From the NCBI RefSeq assembly GCF_030036535.1, contig NZ_CP080387.1:248001-312000 (forward strand): DNA of 64,000 nt, in the 5' to 3' direction. Positions 16,301 through 26,551 of the stretch are shown here, piece after piece. A model generated the notes under the pieces. That model did no database searches, was not told the origin of the DNA, and saw nothing but the letters and a program-made list of their open reading frames with translations. This DNA comes from Agrobacterium cucumeris (GTDB taxonomy: Bacteria; Pseudomonadota; Alphaproteobacteria; Rhizobiales; Rhizobiaceae). Made by a program: the position numbers and the translations under genes. Numbering within the stretch: the first letter of the stretch is position 1; every line of letters begins with the position of its first letter.

Positions 16301-17173
16301 ATGAATATTGTAATTGGACTTATAATCACCTTCGGCTGCATCATCGGCGGCTACATGGCGATGGGCGGCCATCTGGACGTCCTCATTCAGCCGTTCGAAC
16401 TGTTGATTATCGGCGGAGCGGGGCTTGGCGGCTTCATCATGGCGAACCCGATGAAGGTCGTGAAGGATTCGGGCAAGGCGCTCGGCGAGGCCTTCAAACA
16501 CTCGGTCCCGAAAGAGCGCAACTATCTCGACGTGCTCGGCGTGCTTTATTCGCTGATGCGCGACCTGCGCACGAAATCGCGCAACGAGATCGAAGCGCAT
16601 ATCGACAATCCGGAAGAATCCTCGATCTTCCAGTCGGCGCCCTCGGTTCTGAAGAACAAGGAACTGACCTCGTTCATCTGCGACTACGTTCGCCTCATCA
16701 TCATCGGCAATGCCCGCAGCCACGAAATCGAGGCGTTGATGGATGAAGAAATCGAAACCATCCTCTACGACAAGCTGAAGCCATACCACGCGATCACCAC
16801 CATGGGCGATTCCTTCCCCGCCATCGGTATCGTCGCGGCGGTTCTCGGCGTCATCAAGGCCATGGGCAAGATCAACGAATCGCCCGAAGTGCTGGGTGGC
16901 CTCATCGGCGCCGCACTCGTCGGCACCATGCTCGGCATCATCCTGTCCTACTCGATCTGCAACCCGCTCGCATCGCAGGTCAAGATCGTCCGCTCCAAGC
17001 AGCACCGCCTCTACATCATCGTCAAGCAGACGCTGATCGCCTACATGAACGGCTCGGTGCCGCAGGTCGCGCTTGAATATGGCCGCAAGACCATCTCCAA
17101 CTACGAGCGGCCGTCCATCGACGCCGTCGAGCAGGAGATGATGAATCCCGGCGGCGAAAACAAGGCGGCATGA
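16301..17173 (+). CDS. motA: Flagellar stator protein MotA
   Basis: MotA is the proton-channel stator subunit working with MotB. The 290-residue protein has four membrane segments (about residues 2-20, 33-50, 168-190 and 200-220), the cytoplasmic loop with charged residues, and the [19 protein letters not shown] segment before the third helix. It begins the rightward operon and overlaps fliM by four bases. Unusually for many bacteria, motB is not adjacent but 6.8 kb downstream, as in other rhizobia. Confidence 0.98.
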   Translation: MNIVIGLIITFGCIIGGYMAMGGHLDVLIQPFELLIIGGAGLGGFIMANPMKVVKDSGKALGEAFKHSVPKERNYLDVLGVLYSLMRDLRTKSRNEIEAHIDNPEESSIFQSAPSVLKNKELTSFICDYVRLIIIGNARSHEIEALMDEEIETILYDKLKPYHAITTMGDSFPAIGIVAAVLGVIKAMGKINESPEVLGGLIGAALVGTMLGIILSYSICNPLASQVKIVRSKQHRLYIIVKQTLIAYMNGSVPQVALEYGRKTISNYERPSIDAVEQEMMNPGGENKAA

Positions 17174-18129
17174 CCATGGCAAAAGCTGCAGCGCAAAGAG
17201 CCCCCGCCATCGACACCGCCCTGCTTGCGAAGCTGACGGGAGGACTTTCCGACCGCAAGACGATCGCCAGGATCGGCTCCGATATCGGTCATCTCTACAG
17301 CGAATTCCTGCCCGATATCTTTCACAGCGAGACCGGCATCGCGATCGACGTCGAATATATCGGTTCCGAATCGGGGCTGATGACCGATCTCATCGCCAAT
17401 GTCGGTCAGAATGTATCGGTTGCCGATTGTTCGCTGCGCAACTGGTGCCCCAATTTCATGATGGCGGTCGGCAACGGCTTTGTCATCGCGCTCATGGAGC
17501 GCATGCTGGGTGCGGCACCCGACACCATCGGCGAACCCGACGAGCGCAACCTGTCGCACATCGAGCTTGACCTTGCGGCCATGGTTCTTGGCCGCATCGC
17601 GGGCGTACTGCGTTCCGGCGTCAACGCGCCGGGCGGTTTCGAGGCGACAATCGACCCGCCGTTCAGTGCCAATGGAAAAAGCGCCTTCGACGAGATGATT
17701 GCCGGCCTTTACGGCGTCACCATCCGCATGAAGATCGATATCGGCAAGGTTTCATCGGAGTTTTCTCTCATCGTGCCGCAGCGGCCACTGCTCAAGACCT
17801 CCATCGTCGCACCCAAGGCTTCGGCCCAGGCGCTGAAGAAGCAGGAGGAATGGATGGAGATGATCTCGCAGCAGGTGAAGAGATCGCAGGTAACGCTCGA
17901 GGCGCGCATCAAGCTCGAAACGCTGACCTTGCGGACGATTTCCAAACTGGTGGCCGGCGATGTCATTCCGTTTCAGGATCTGAAGCAGGACGATATCGGC
18001 GTCGAGGTCAGCGCCAACGGCTCCAAGCTCTATAATTGCGAATTCGGCAAGTCCGGTGAGCGCTACATGGTTCGGGTGAAGAACAATGTCAGCACGGACG
18101 ACGAGATTTTGCGACATCTGATGGGTTAA
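17170..18129 (+). CDS. fliM: Flagellar motor switch protein FliM
   Basis: FliM is the C-ring switch subunit that receives CheY-P. The 319-residue sequence has a CheC-like middle domain (about residues 45-230, with [20 protein letters not shown] and [14 protein letters not shown]) and a C-terminal SpoA-like domain ([20 protein letters not shown] to the end). The N-terminal CheY-binding LSQxEID-type motif of enteric FliM is not obvious. It overlaps motA by four bases. Confidence 0.95.
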   Translation: MTMAKAAAQRAPAIDTALLAKLTGGLSDRKTIARIGSDIGHLYSEFLPDIFHSETGIAIDVEYIGSESGLMTDLIANVGQNVSVADCSLRNWCPNFMMAVGNGFVIALMERMLGAAPDTIGEPDERNLSHIELDLAAMVLGRIAGVLRSGVNAPGGFEATIDPPFSANGKSAFDEMIAGLYGVTIRMKIDIGKVSSEFSLIVPQRPLLKTSIVAPKASAQALKKQEEWMEMISQQVKRSQVTLEARIKLETLTLRTISKLVAGDVIPFQDLKQDDIGVEVSANGSKLYNCEFGKSGERYMVRVKNNVSTDDEILRHLMG

Positions 18130-18157
18130 ATCCTGCCCGCCCTTTCGGGGCTCTGGG

Positions 18158-18171
18158 CAGGCTGACGCAAG
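18158..18171 (+). promoter_or_regulatory. ACGCAAG-type motif upstream of fliN
   Basis: CAGGCTGACGCAAG matches the motA/flgE motif at 11 of 14 bases and shares CTGACGCAAG with the flgB upstream region. It follows a CCTGCCC/GGGCAGG hairpin (18132-18161) in the fliM-fliN gap. It ends 22 bases before fliN. Confidence 0.3.
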
Positions 18172-18193
18172 TTTCAAAGGGAATAATCAGCGC

Positions 18194-18733
18194 ATGGCTA
18201 CGAAGAAAACACCTGTGACCGATGATGCGGAGCTGCCGTCGCTGGAAGATGCCGGCGACCTCGACCAGGCTATCGGCGATCTGCGTGGCGTCCTCAAGAC
18301 GGATGCAGAAGGTTCGCTGTCCGATTTTGGCGACTTCGGCGATTTCGGAAGCACGGATGATGCTTCCACGGAAACCGACCTTTCTGCCTTCGGTGGCGGA
18401 GCGGCCGATTTTGGAATGGATGATTTTGCTGCCGCCCCGCAGGTCGCGGGTGTGAAGGCGCCGCTTGGCAGCGGATTGTCCGAAAACATGGAACTGATCA
18501 TGGACATCCCGATCGATGTCCAGATCGTTCTCGGCACCAGCCGTATGCTGGTTTCGGGGCTGATGAGCCTTGAAGAGGGTGCGACGATTGCGCTTGACCG
18601 CAAGATTGGCGAGCCGGTCGAGATCATGGTGAATGGCCGCCGTATTGCGCGCGGTGAGATAACGGTACTTGAAGACGACGATACGCGCTTCGGCGTAAAA
18701 TTGATTGAAGTAATGAGTACCAGAAAAGCCTGA
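18194..18733 (+). CDS. fliN: Flagellar motor switch protein FliN
   Basis: FliN forms the base of the C ring. The C-terminal SpoA domain lies at about residues 95-178 ([40 protein letters not shown] end, [11 protein letters not shown]). The N-terminal 90 residues are acidic, with a FGDFGDFG repeat and many Asp, Ser and Ala, making the protein (179 residues) longer than enteric FliN (about 137). AAGGGA precedes the start. It lies between fliM and fliG. Confidence 0.96.
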   Translation: MATKKTPVTDDAELPSLEDAGDLDQAIGDLRGVLKTDAEGSLSDFGDFGDFGSTDDASTETDLSAFGGGAADFGMDDFAAAPQVAGVKAPLGSGLSENMELIMDIPIDVQIVLGTSRMLVSGLMSLEEGATIALDRKIGEPVEIMVNGRRIARGEITVLEDDDTRFGVKLIEVMSTRKA

Positions 18734-18760
18734 TCCCTGTGGGGACGGAGAGGAAAGACC

Positions 18761-19804
18761 ATGATGGACTTCGAGGATTTCGGTAACCCCCTTGCGGGCA
18801 AGCCGTTGTCTCAGGCCGACAAGGCGGCCGCGGTGCTGCTTGCCATGGGCAAGGGCGTCGCCGGCAAGCTGCTGAAGTTTTTCACGCAGCACGAATTGCA
18901 GATGATCATTTCCTCGGCCCAGACCCTGCGCGTCATTCCTCCGGATGAACTCGCGCAGATCGTGGCGGAGTTCGAAGACCTGTTCACCGAAGGAACGGGT
19001 CTCATGGACAATGCCAAGGCAATTGAAAGCATTCTCGAAGAAGGACTGACCCCTGAAGAGGTGGACAGCCTGCTTGGCCGCCGTGCCGCCTTCCAGGCCT
19101 ATGAAGCCTCGATCTGGGATCGCCTGCAGGAGGCGGAGCCGGAATTCGTCGGCAAGTTCCTGCTGCGCGAGCATCCCCAGACCATCGCCTATATCCTCTC
19201 CATGCTGCCCTCGTCCTTCGGTGCCAAGGTTCTCCTGACCATTCCCGAAGAGCAGCGCGCCGATATCATGAATCGCACGGTGAACATGAAGGAAGTGAGC
19301 CCGACGGCTGCCCAGATCATCGAGAAGCGTGTGATCAATCTGATCAACGAGATCGAGGCGGAACGCAATGCGGGCGGCTCCACGAAGGTTGCCGATCTGA
19401 TGAACGAGCTGGAAAAGCCGCAGGTCGATACGTTGCTCAGCTCGCTCGAGACGCTCAGCAAGGAAGCCGCAAACAAGGTCAAGCCGAAGATCTTCCTCTT
19501 CGACGACCTCATGTTCATGCCGCAGCGCAGCCGCGTCATGCTGCTCAACGATGTTTCGGCCGACGTTCTGACCATGGCGCTGCGTGGCGCCACGATGGAA
19601 ATCAAGGAATGTGTGCTGTCCAGCATCAGCCCACGCCAGCGCCGCATGATCGAATCGGATCTTGCCGTACCGCAGGCCTCGGTCAATACCCGCGAAGTGG
19701 CGATTGCCCGCCGCGCGGTCGCCCAGGAAGCGATCCGTCTGGCCAATTCCGGCCAGATCCAGCTGAAGGAAGCCGGTGCGGAAGAACAATCGGCCGCCGC
19801 TTGA
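18761..19804 (+). CDS. fliG: Flagellar motor switch protein FliG
   Basis: FliG links the C ring to the MS ring and carries the torque residues that meet MotA. The 347-residue protein shows the N-terminal KAAAVLLAMGKGVAGKLLKF, the EHPQTIAYILSMLP middle-domain motif and the C-terminal DDLMFMPQRSRVMLLNDVSA with charged torque-helix residues nearby. GAGAGGAAAG precedes the start. It is followed by a 127-base gap with a terminator before flhB. Confidence 0.97.
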   Translation: MMDFEDFGNPLAGKPLSQADKAAAVLLAMGKGVAGKLLKFFTQHELQMIISSAQTLRVIPPDELAQIVAEFEDLFTEGTGLMDNAKAIESILEEGLTPEEVDSLLGRRAAFQAYEASIWDRLQEAEPEFVGKFLLREHPQTIAYILSMLPSSFGAKVLLTIPEEQRADIMNRTVNMKEVSPTAAQIIEKRVINLINEIEAERNAGGSTKVADLMNELEKPQVDTLLSSLETLSKEAANKVKPKIFLFDDLMFMPQRSRVMLLNDVSADVLTMALRGATMEIKECVLSSISPRQRRMIESDLAVPQASVNTREVAIARRAVAQEAIRLANSGQIQLKEAGAEEQSAAA

Positions 19805-19885
19805 GCGGAAGCCGGTTGATAACCCGCGCTTTGGACAGAACCGGCCATTGCGATGGCCGGTCTCGGGCGTTAGTTTCGGGATGAC

Positions 19886-19914
19886 GGCCTGCCGGGATCG
19901 GCGGGCCTTTTTTT
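19886..19914 (+). terminator. Terminator between fliG and flhB
   Basis: GGCCTGCCG pairs with CGGCGGGCC across GGAT and is followed by seven T. A further perfect hairpin without a T run (ACCGGCCA/TGGCCGGT) lies at 19840-19861. The flhB start is only 18 bases downstream, so either flhB relies on readthrough or on a promoter not visible here. Confidence 0.8.
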
Positions 19915-19931
19915 GATCCCGGGAACGTGCC

Positions 19932-21014
19932 TTGGCAGACGATGAGGACAAGGACAGTAAAACAGAAGCCCCGACGGAGAAAAAGCTCCGCGATGCGGCT
20001 GAGAAGGGCAATCTTCCCTTCTCTCGGGAAGTGCCGATCTTTGCCTCGTCGCTCGCCTTTTACTGTTATCTGGTCTTCTTTTTGCCCGATGGCGCCGGCC
20101 GGCTTGGCGTCACGCTGAAAGACCTGTTCGGTCAGCCCGAACAATGGGACTTGAGCACCCGGCCTGATGCCCTGTCGTTGCTTTATTTCCTCGGCACGTC
20201 CATGGCCTATCTGCTCATGCCGGCCATGATCATGTTCATCGTCTTCGGCCTTGCCTCGTCGTTTCTTCAGAACCTGCCATCGCCAGTGCTTGAGAGGGTG
20301 CGTCCGCAATGGTCGCGCATCTCGCCGGCAAAGGGGTTCACGCGTATCTACAGCAAGCAGGGTTTCGTCGAATTCGGCAAGTCGCTGTTCAAGATATTGA
20401 TCGTCTCGATCATCATGTTCATGTCGCTGCGCGGCGATTTCTACAGTCTCATCGACCTGATGTTTTCCGATCCGCAGGTGATTTTCGTCAGGGTCGTCGA
20501 GATCGTCAAAAAAATGATGGTCGTGATCCTGCTTTCGACCGCATTGCTTGCCGCCGTCGATCTCTTGTGGACGCGCCACCACTGGTTCAGCCAGCTGAAG
20601 ATGACGAAGCACGAGGTGAAGGAAGAATACAAGCAATCGCAGGGTGACCCCGTGGTCAAATCCCGCCAGCGTTCGATCGCCCGCGATCGCGCCCGCCGCC
20701 GCATGATCAACAATGTGCCGCGCGCAACACTTGTCATCGCCAACCCGACACACTTTGCGGTGGCGCTTCGTTACGTGCGCGAAGAAGGTGACGCGCCTGT
20801 CGTCGTCGCCAAGGGCCAGGACCTTATCGCATTGAAAATCCGCGAGATTGCGGAAGCAAACAATATCCCAGTTTTTGAAGACCCACCGCTCGCACGCTCC
20901 ATGTTTGCGCAAGTCTCGATCGATAGTGTGATTCCACCAGCCTTTTATAAGGCTGTGGCTGAGCTCGTTCATCGGGTTTACGCCATGAAGTCATCGAAAA
21001 TACGGGTTCAATAA
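19932..21014 (+). CDS. flhB: Flagellar export specificity switch protein FlhB
   Basis: FlhB is the membrane protein that switches export from hook to filament substrates. The 360-residue protein starts at TTG ([20 protein letters not shown], the typical FlhB opening), has four membrane segments in residues 30-210, and the autocleavage motif NPTH at about residue 271 ([15 protein letters not shown]). No ATG is available in frame at the conserved N terminus, so the TTG start is well supported. The GGGAAC before it is a modest ribosome-binding site. Confidence 0.97.
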   Translation: MADDEDKDSKTEAPTEKKLRDAAEKGNLPFSREVPIFASSLAFYCYLVFFLPDGAGRLGVTLKDLFGQPEQWDLSTRPDALSLLYFLGTSMAYLLMPAMIMFIVFGLASSFLQNLPSPVLERVRPQWSRISPAKGFTRIYSKQGFVEFGKSLFKILIVSIIMFMSLRGDFYSLIDLMFSDPQVIFVRVVEIVKKMMVVILLSTALLAAVDLLWTRHHWFSQLKMTKHEVKEEYKQSQGDPVVKSRQRSIARDRARRRMINNVPRATLVIANPTHFAVALRYVREEGDAPVVVAKGQDLIALKIREIAEANNIPVFEDPPLARSMFAQVSIDSVIPPAFYKAVAELVHRVYAMKSSKIRVQ

Positions 21015-21019
21015 AACCA

Positions 21020-21457
21020 ATGAAAAAATCCGCCTATTCTGAACAGCGGGAAATGATCGTCGCAGAGGCGATCAACCCGATCGCTACCGAATTACGATTG
21101 CTAGACCCGGCAGACCTGATTTCGCTGCTCCGATTCGAGTGCTATGGCAGCATCGCCGACCTCGTTTCTTCCGCCGCTGAGCTTTATTATCATCCCGGCA
21201 CGATCAATTTTGGTGCGGGTGGCGAATACAAGCTCGAATGGGAAGGCGCCCCGGAGATCGTTCTCGATCTCGAAATCAAACCGAAGGGTGCCACGGTCTA
21301 CGCACAATTGATCCTCGCCAATGAACATGCGGCGGTCGAGATCAATCATGTTTCGTTTCAGAACCCGTCGGAAAACCCGGATGAGAACACCGAGTTCCTG
21401 CGCAGAAGCCTGATGGCGGCCCGATTCGTTGCGACCCGCCAGGGCGAGGCGGCCTGA
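21020..21457 (+). CDS. Conserved flagellar-locus protein, 145 aa, function unknown
   Basis: This protein of 145 residues follows flhB by five bases and precedes a terminator, so it is part of the motA-flhB transcription unit. No signal peptide or membrane segment is visible. The N-terminal half is helical and acidic (AEAINPIATELRLLDPADLI), the centre is predicted beta-rich (YKLEWEGAPEIVLDLEIKPK), and it ends LRRSLMAARFVATRQGEAA. I do not recognise a family. A soluble cytoplasmic role in motility is the most that context allows. Confidence 0.75.
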   Translation: MKKSAYSEQREMIVAEAINPIATELRLLDPADLISLLRFECYGSIADLVSSAAELYYHPGTINFGAGGEYKLEWEGAPEIVLDLEIKPKGATVYAQLILANEHAAVEINHVSFQNPSENPDENTEFLRRSLMAARFVATRQGEAA

Positions 21458-21479
21458 ATATCACCACCGGATGATTATC

Positions 21480-21519
21480 CGTTGCGACTGCCGAAATGGC
21501 GGTCGCAACGGTTTTGTTT
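21480..21519 (+). terminator. Terminator ending the motA-flhB operon
   Basis: A 13-pair stem with one mismatch (CGTTGCGACTGCC / GGCGGTCGCAACG, loop GAAAT) is followed by GTTTTGTTT. It lies 22 bases past the stop of the 145-residue gene. Confidence 0.85.
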
Positions 21520-21754
21520 GATCGCTTTTTCGCCCGACCTTGCCTGAAGCCTGCCGCTTTGCGCAAAACCGACTGGGGAAGCGAGGAACGCCTTGCAAAT
21601 CAGCGTTGTTGTTTGGTACCTATCGAATTAACGATTTGTTAACGAACGGCAGGTCGCGGTGGCTCATTTCAACCATCGCCGATGCGCATGATGCTCCTGC
21701 TCGTTTTCGGCGCTGCGCCGGATTTCTTCTGACATTTTGAATTGGGTGGAACCC

Positions 21755-23071
21755 ATGACCAGCATTATGACCAATGCGGCGGCAATGGCCGCGCTGCAAA
21801 CCTTGCGCATGATCGACAAGAGCCTTGAGACAACGCAGGCGCGTGTCTCTTCCGGTTACCGTGTCGAGACTGCGGCGGATAACGCGGCCTATTGGTCTAT
21901 CTCCACGACCATGCGCTCGGACAACACGGCGCTTTCGGCCGTTCAGGATGCGCTGGGTCTGGGAGCCGCCAAGGTCGATACCGCCTTCGAGGCCGTTGAA
22001 AGCGCCATCGAAACGGTGAAGTCGCTGAAGGCGAAGCTGGTCGCCGCCTATGGTGTGGGCAGCAACCGAACGAAGATCCAGGAAGAAATCAAGCAGCTTC
22101 AGGATCAGCTGAAAAGCATTTCAGAATCGGCGTCGTTCTCCGGTGAGAACTGGCTCCAGGCGAAAATCGGCGATGGCAAGACGCCGGCGGCCGAAGAGCC
22201 GACCATCAAGAAGATCGTTGCCTCGTTTACCCGCACCGCTGCTGGCGCGGTGGGCGTAACGACGGTCGATTACTCGCTTGATTCGAGCACCGTACTGTTC
22301 GATCTGAGCGGCGGAAAATTCGGCATTCTCGACACCGAGGCCCGCTTCCTCCGCAAGAACGAAACGTCAGTGACGATGCGCACGACGGACACACCCGCTT
22401 TACCCGCACTTCCTACAGTGACCGACAAGAATTATGTGGTTGCTACGTTGAAGGATAGCGAAGTCGCTGCTTTGGCCGGCTTCAGTCTCAAGTCAACGGG
22501 CATTTATACGAATGCTGGCAGTACCCAGGGATATTTGAAGATCGGTGACGACGTCTGGGTAAAACTTACCTCTACGGATCCGGCAAGTGCCACTGCTCCA
22601 ACCACCGACAGCACCACTCCGGTCGCAACGACGACATCGCCGAACACCAACTGGTACTACGACATTTCCTCGGCAGTCGATCCCGACACCCGTAAACTGG
22701 GCATCTCGGTATCGACGCTCGACATCAACAAGCTGACCGACCTCGCCCAGAAAATGGGAACGATGACCGGAGAGCAATATACCGAAGCCGATGTGCTGGA
22801 TGCGATGATGTCCTTTGTCGACGGACAGCTTGAAGCGATGACCAGCGCGGCATCCAGCCTTGGTTCGCTGCAGAGCCGCATCGATATGCAGGAAAACTTC
22901 GTTTCGAGCCTGATGGACGTGATCGACAAGGGTATTGGACGCCTCGTCGATGCGGATATGAACGAGGAATCGACCAGGCTGAAGGCGCTGCAGACGCAGC
23001 AGCAGCTCGGCATCCAGTCGCTTTCGATCGCCAATGCCAACGCGGAAAATATCCTCCAGCTCTTCAAGTAA
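21755..23071 (+). CDS. flaD: Flagellin, FlaD-like, 438 aa
   Basis: This is a fifth flagellin, apart from the cluster at 1-5983 and on the opposite strand. It starts MTSIMTNAAAMAALQTLRMI at 21755, with GGGTGGA in front; six extra codons upstream (from 21737) lack a good start. Conserved D0/D1 ends surround a Thr/Pro-rich centre. Position between flhB and motB matches flaD of A. tumefaciens C58, which is about 430 residues; the symbol rests on that synteny. It lacks the GGTTAGCT leader of the tandem copies, so it may be regulated differently. Confidence 0.92.
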   Translation: MTSIMTNAAAMAALQTLRMIDKSLETTQARVSSGYRVETAADNAAYWSISTTMRSDNTALSAVQDALGLGAAKVDTAFEAVESAIETVKSLKAKLVAAYGVGSNRTKIQEEIKQLQDQLKSISESASFSGENWLQAKIGDGKTPAAEEPTIKKIVASFTRTAAGAVGVTTVDYSLDSSTVLFDLSGGKFGILDTEARFLRKNETSVTMRTTDTPALPALPTVTDKNYVVATLKDSEVAALAGFSLKSTGIYTNAGSTQGYLKIGDDVWVKLTSTDPASATAPTTDSTTPVATTTSPNTNWYYDISSAVDPDTRKLGISVSTLDINKLTDLAQKMGTMTGEQYTEADVLDAMMSFVDGQLEAMTSAASSLGSLQSRIDMQENFVSSLMDVIDKGIGRLVDADMNEESTRLKALQTQQQLGIQSLSIANANAENILQLFK

Positions 23072-23319
23072 CGGGTTTGGCCCGGCGTGGGCAGGTGCGG
23101 AGACAAGGCGCGGGCTTCCGGAACAGGCCGCCTTCATCCTCGCACAAGTTTGAACACCTAACGTCGGGGCAATATCGGCTGGATCGCATGGCGTGATCCG
23201 GCCGGAGTAATGGAAGAGACGGACAGGGTAGCAAGGATGACGGTGGTGCCGCCAAACGGCTTAAATCGCAGGCAAGGAAACATGTCTCGCCTCTCTGGCC
23301 AGTTTTGCCGGGGGCGTGC
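23072..23319 (+). other. Intergenic region upstream of the motBC-fliK operon
   Basis: About 250 bases precede the FliH-like gene and should contain the promoter of the motB-motC-fliK operon. CTCGCACAAGTTT near 23140 weakly resembles the ACGCAAG motif. A 37-codon reading frame (23210-23323) with GGAG three bases before its ATG ends in a four-base overlap with the next start codon; it may be a leader peptide or chance. Confidence 0.35.
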
Positions 23320-23970
23320 ATGAGCGCGTCCATTGCAAGATATCTCAAGGATTTCGGTGACAGCCAGCCCGCCGGGCTGGCGTTTGGCGATCCACTGGCG
23401 GATGCCGAGGGCATGTCCGGTTTCGGCGATGTCGCGGCCGGTTTCGATAAATTCGAGACCGTCGATGTCGAAAGCGAAAAACAGGCTGCCTATGCCCGTG
23501 GCCGCGACGATGCGACCCGCGAAATCACTGAGAAGATGCAGGCCGAGCGGGATGCTTTAGTGGCTTCCCATGCGGCCGAACTGGAGGCCCTGCGTTCCGT
23601 CTATCTCGAGGAGATCGCGGTTTTCTTGTCCCGTGGTCTGCGTGAGGGCATCGATGCGATCGCTTCCAATCTCAGCGAACAGACGGCCGGTATCCTTGCC
23701 CCGGTTCTGACGGAGGAGCTGTCGCTCAAGGCGGTTTCGGCGCTGGCGGATGTGGTGCGCGCTTCCATGCCGGATGGCGAGGCTGTCACGATTGTCGTCA
23801 AAGGTCCCAGAGATTTGTTCGAACATTTGAAGGCCCAACCGGGCTTCGAAGAAGAAACGATGAAATTTACCGAGACCACGGACATCGACCTTTCCGTCGA
23901 ACTGGGTGAAAGCGTGTTCGTGACCCGCATGTCGGCCTGGGCGTCCAGTCTTCGCAAGGTGATGAAATGA
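23320..23970 (+). CDS. FliH-like coiled-coil protein upstream of motB (candidate)
   Basis: The 216-residue protein starts [15 protein letters not shown] at 23320; five codons further upstream give only a TTG start. It has an acidic variable N terminus (residues 1-50), a charged coiled coil (about 52-95, with an [13 protein letters not shown] segment) and a C-terminal domain with [20 protein letters not shown] and [14 protein letters not shown]. This plan (GxxxG-like helix then an ATPase peripheral-stalk-like domain) is that of FliH/YscL, which binds FliI. The stop overlaps motB (ATGA). FliH is otherwise missing from this cluster. The call is an architectural inference. Confidence 0.6.
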   Translation: MSASIARYLKDFGDSQPAGLAFGDPLADAEGMSGFGDVAAGFDKFETVDVESEKQAAYARGRDDATREITEKMQAERDALVASHAAELEALRSVYLEEIAVFLSRGLREGIDAIASNLSEQTAGILAPVLTEELSLKAVSALADVVRASMPDGEAVTIVVKGPRDLFEHLKAQPGFEEETMKFTETTDIDLSVELGESVFVTRMSAWASSLRKVMK

Positions 23971-25265
23971 GTGAAGGCGAAAATCACCACCACGGCAAAA
24001 ACGAGATCATCATCGTCAAACGCCACAAGGGCGGGCACGATGGCGCCCATGGCGGCGCGTGGAAAATCGCCTATGCCGACTTCATGACGGCGATGATGGC
24101 GTTCTTCCTCGTCATGTGGCTGGTCAATGCCGCCAATGAGGAGACCAAGGCCTCGGTCGCCAGCTATTTCAATCCGATAAAACTGTCCGATGAAAAACCC
24201 TCGTCCAAGGGGCTGGAAAAGCCCGTGGACAAGGAAGAGGGTGTCCAGAAAAAGGACCAGTCGAATATCAAGGCGGAAAAGGTGACCCAGGGCTCTGCCG
24301 CGGCGACGGGTGAGGACCTGACGTCCCAGACTGGCGAACAGTCGAATTTCTCGGAAGCCGATTTCTTCGAGAACCCTTATTCGGTATTGGCGGAAATTGC
24401 CCAGCAGGTTGGGCAGCAGGCCAATGTCAGCGCCAAGGGCGAAGGCGGTGCTGCTGATTCCGGCCCGGCGACGGGCGCAAGCGGTGGTGAAGCCTATCGT
24501 GATCCCTTCGATCCCGATTTCTGGACCCAGCAGGTGAAGATCACCCGCGCCGACCAGCAGCAGAACCCGACGGAGCCGCAGCAGACGGCGGAGAAGCAGC
24601 AGGATGCGGACAAGGATGCCGAAGCGGTGTCAGCTGCAGCGTCTCAAAAGCCCGCTGATCATTCGCAAGACGGCAAGCCGATGGAAATTGCCGCCGTTGT
24701 GCCGCAGCAGCGCCCGGACGCCACGGAGCAGGCCGCGCTCGTAAAATCTCAGCCGGATGAGAAACAAGCCGCGGATGAGAAGCAACCCACTGACGCCGAA
24801 TGGCAAAAAGCCGACACGCTGCGCGAAGAAATTGAAAAGCAGATTTCAGGCATTACCGGCAGGCTCTCTGAAGGCCTGGTGGTGACGCCGGCCGAAGGCG
24901 GGTTGCTGCTGACCATTTCCGACCAGTCGGAGACGCCAATGTTCAATGTCGGATCGGCCGTACCCCGGGGTGAAATGGTTCTGGCCATGGAAAAGATCGG
25001 CAAGTTGCTTCAGGAGCGTGGCGGCAGCGTGGTGATCCGCGGCCACACCGACGGACGACAGTTCAAGGGTGAAGCCAATGACAACTGGCGGCTCTCCATG
25101 GATCGAGCGCACAGCGCCTATTACATGCTGGTGCGTGGCGGCCTGTCGGAAGAGCGGGTGAAGCAGGTTTCGGGCTTTGCGGATCGCAGATTGCAGGTGC
25201 CGGCAGACCCTCTGGCGGATGCCAACCGCCGTATCGAAATCCTGCTTGAGGCCGATCGGGGGTGA
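23967..25265 (+). CDS. motB: Flagellar stator protein MotB
   Basis: MotB anchors the stator to peptidoglycan and carries the channel aspartate. The 432-residue protein has a short cytoplasmic N terminus rich in His and Gly, one membrane helix at about residues 37-55 with the conserved Asp38 in [20 protein letters not shown], and a C-terminal OmpA-like domain ([20 protein letters not shown]). A long, Gln/Asp/Lys-rich low-complexity linker (about residues 75-290) makes it longer than enteric MotB (308). It overlaps motC by four bases. Confidence 0.97.
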   Translation: MSEGENHHHGKNEIIIVKRHKGGHDGAHGGAWKIAYADFMTAMMAFFLVMWLVNAANEETKASVASYFNPIKLSDEKPSSKGLEKPVDKEEGVQKKDQSNIKAEKVTQGSAAATGEDLTSQTGEQSNFSEADFFENPYSVLAEIAQQVGQQANVSAKGEGGAADSGPATGASGGEAYRDPFDPDFWTQQVKITRADQQQNPTEPQQTAEKQQDADKDAEAVSAAASQKPADHSQDGKPMEIAAVVPQQRPDATEQAALVKSQPDEKQAADEKQPTDAEWQKADTLREEIEKQISGITGRLSEGLVVTPAEGGLLLTISDQSETPMFNVGSAVPRGEMVLAMEKIGKLLQERGGSVVIRGHTDGRQFKGEANDNWRLSMDRAHSAYYMLVRGGLSEERVKQVSGFADRRLQVPADPLADANRRIEILLEADRG

Positions 25266-26551
25266 GTGTGACGAAATCCTCGAAACGTTGGCTTTTTCTC
25301 GCGGCGACGCTTTGCGGTCTCGGTGCCGAGCCGATCAAGGCATTCTCGCAATCGCAAGACAGCCTCATGCCCTATGCCATGTTGCGCTCCCTGCAATTCG
25401 TGCAGGATTCGGTTGCCATGGGCGACCATTCGGCAACGGAAATGCAGCGCTTCCTGCTCCAGACGATCGATGAGCGGCTTAAAAGTGCACCGTCGGCGAT
25501 CTTCAAGGACCCGCGTAATGTCGATGCGGCGCTTGTCTATGCCATGAGCGGCGGTAATCCGGCGACGCTGGAATTGCTGGTCGCGCGCGATGTGGACGGC
25601 AATTTCGACAGTCGCGTCGCCGATATCCTGCGCAAATACCTCTCGGGCAAGGGAACGCTGGTGGCGCAGAGCATTGCAGCCATGGTGCCCGAATACCGCG
25701 GCACCCGGATCGGCGCCTATCTGGCACTGATCGGCGGCAATGTGACGATCCCGCGTGATCCGCTGGCGGCCCTCGGTTTCTACGACATCGCCCGGCTCGA
25801 AGCGCCAGGCACCATCGTGGAGGAGGCCGCTCTTCGCCGCTCTCTGGCGATTGCGGTTGAAGACGGTGATGCGGCGCGCGGTGTCGATTATGCGCAGCGT
25901 TACGCGCGGCGCTTCCTGCATTCCCCCTATGCCAGCCAGTTTGCCGATCTTCTGGTCTCGCTGGTGGTCAAGCGGGCGGATTCCATAAGTGAGGAAGCGA
26001 TACAGGAAACATTCGCCATGATGGACACGGAGAGGCAGAAGGAAGCCTATCTGCGTCTCTCCCGTGTGGCGGCAATCAGCGGCAAGGACGGGCTGGCACG
26101 CATGGCGGCGCTGAAGGCGAAAGCTCTGTCTCCCGCCCTGCCGGACCAGCCGGAAGCGCAGGCAAATCTTTATGAAAGCCTTTCCAACATCGGCACGCCC
26201 GATGTGGTGAGCGCGATTGAGACAATCGTGCAGATCCCCGAAGGGCAGCTTTCAGATCGCGACAGGGCGCTACGGGATGCAGCAAGGGCGATCGCCGAGC
26301 AAGTGGTTCGCCCACCCTCGTTGCAGCCGGGGCAGCCCGGCGCCGAGGTCGGTGCGGCGACGACCCAGCAGGATGCCAGACAGGACCCATCCTCGAATGG
26401 GGCAGCCGGCACTGGGGAAAAGAGCATATGGCGGGTTGAAACCCACAAGGCTGACGATGAGGGCGAGGATGTGCGGCAACTCGTAACGAGCGGCCGCAGC
26501 AAGCTTGATGAAATCGACAGCCTGTTGAAGAAAGGCGAGGGGGCACCATGA
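25262..26551 (+). CDS. motC: Periplasmic motility protein MotC
   Basis: MotC is a rhizobia-specific periplasmic protein that interacts with MotB and is needed for motility. The 429-residue protein starts at GTG within the motB stop overlap ([20 protein letters not shown]), with a signal peptide to about residue 28. The body is helical with repeated alanine-rich segments and ends in a coiled, acidic tail ([20 protein letters not shown]). Its chaperone MotE is encoded at 8338-8874. Confidence 0.93.
   Translation: MSVTKSSKRWLFLAATLCGLGAEPIKAFSQSQDSLMPYAMLRSLQFVQDSVAMGDHSATEMQRFLLQTIDERLKSAPSAIFKDPRNVDAALVYAMSGGNPATLELLVARDVDGNFDSRVADILRKYLSGKGTLVAQSIAAMVPEYRGTRIGAYLALIGGNVTIPRDPLAALGFYDIARLEAPGTIVEEAALRRSLAIAVEDGDAARGVDYAQRYARRFLHSPYASQFADLLVSLVVKRADSISEEAIQETFAMMDTERQKEAYLRLSRVAAISGKDGLARMAALKAKALSPALPDQPEAQANLYESLSNIGTPDVVSAIETIVQIPEGQLSDRDRALRDAARAIAEQVVRPPSLQPGQPGAEVGAATTQQDARQDPSSNGAAGTGEKSIWRVETHKADDEGEDVRQLVTSGRSKLDEIDSLLKKGEGAP

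Noticed and set aside
18089..20011. 640-codon minus-strand ORF across fliN, fliG and the flhB start
   Set aside because: Antisense shadow of well-identified genes in GC-rich DNA, with no recognisable domains and spanning two intergenic regions.
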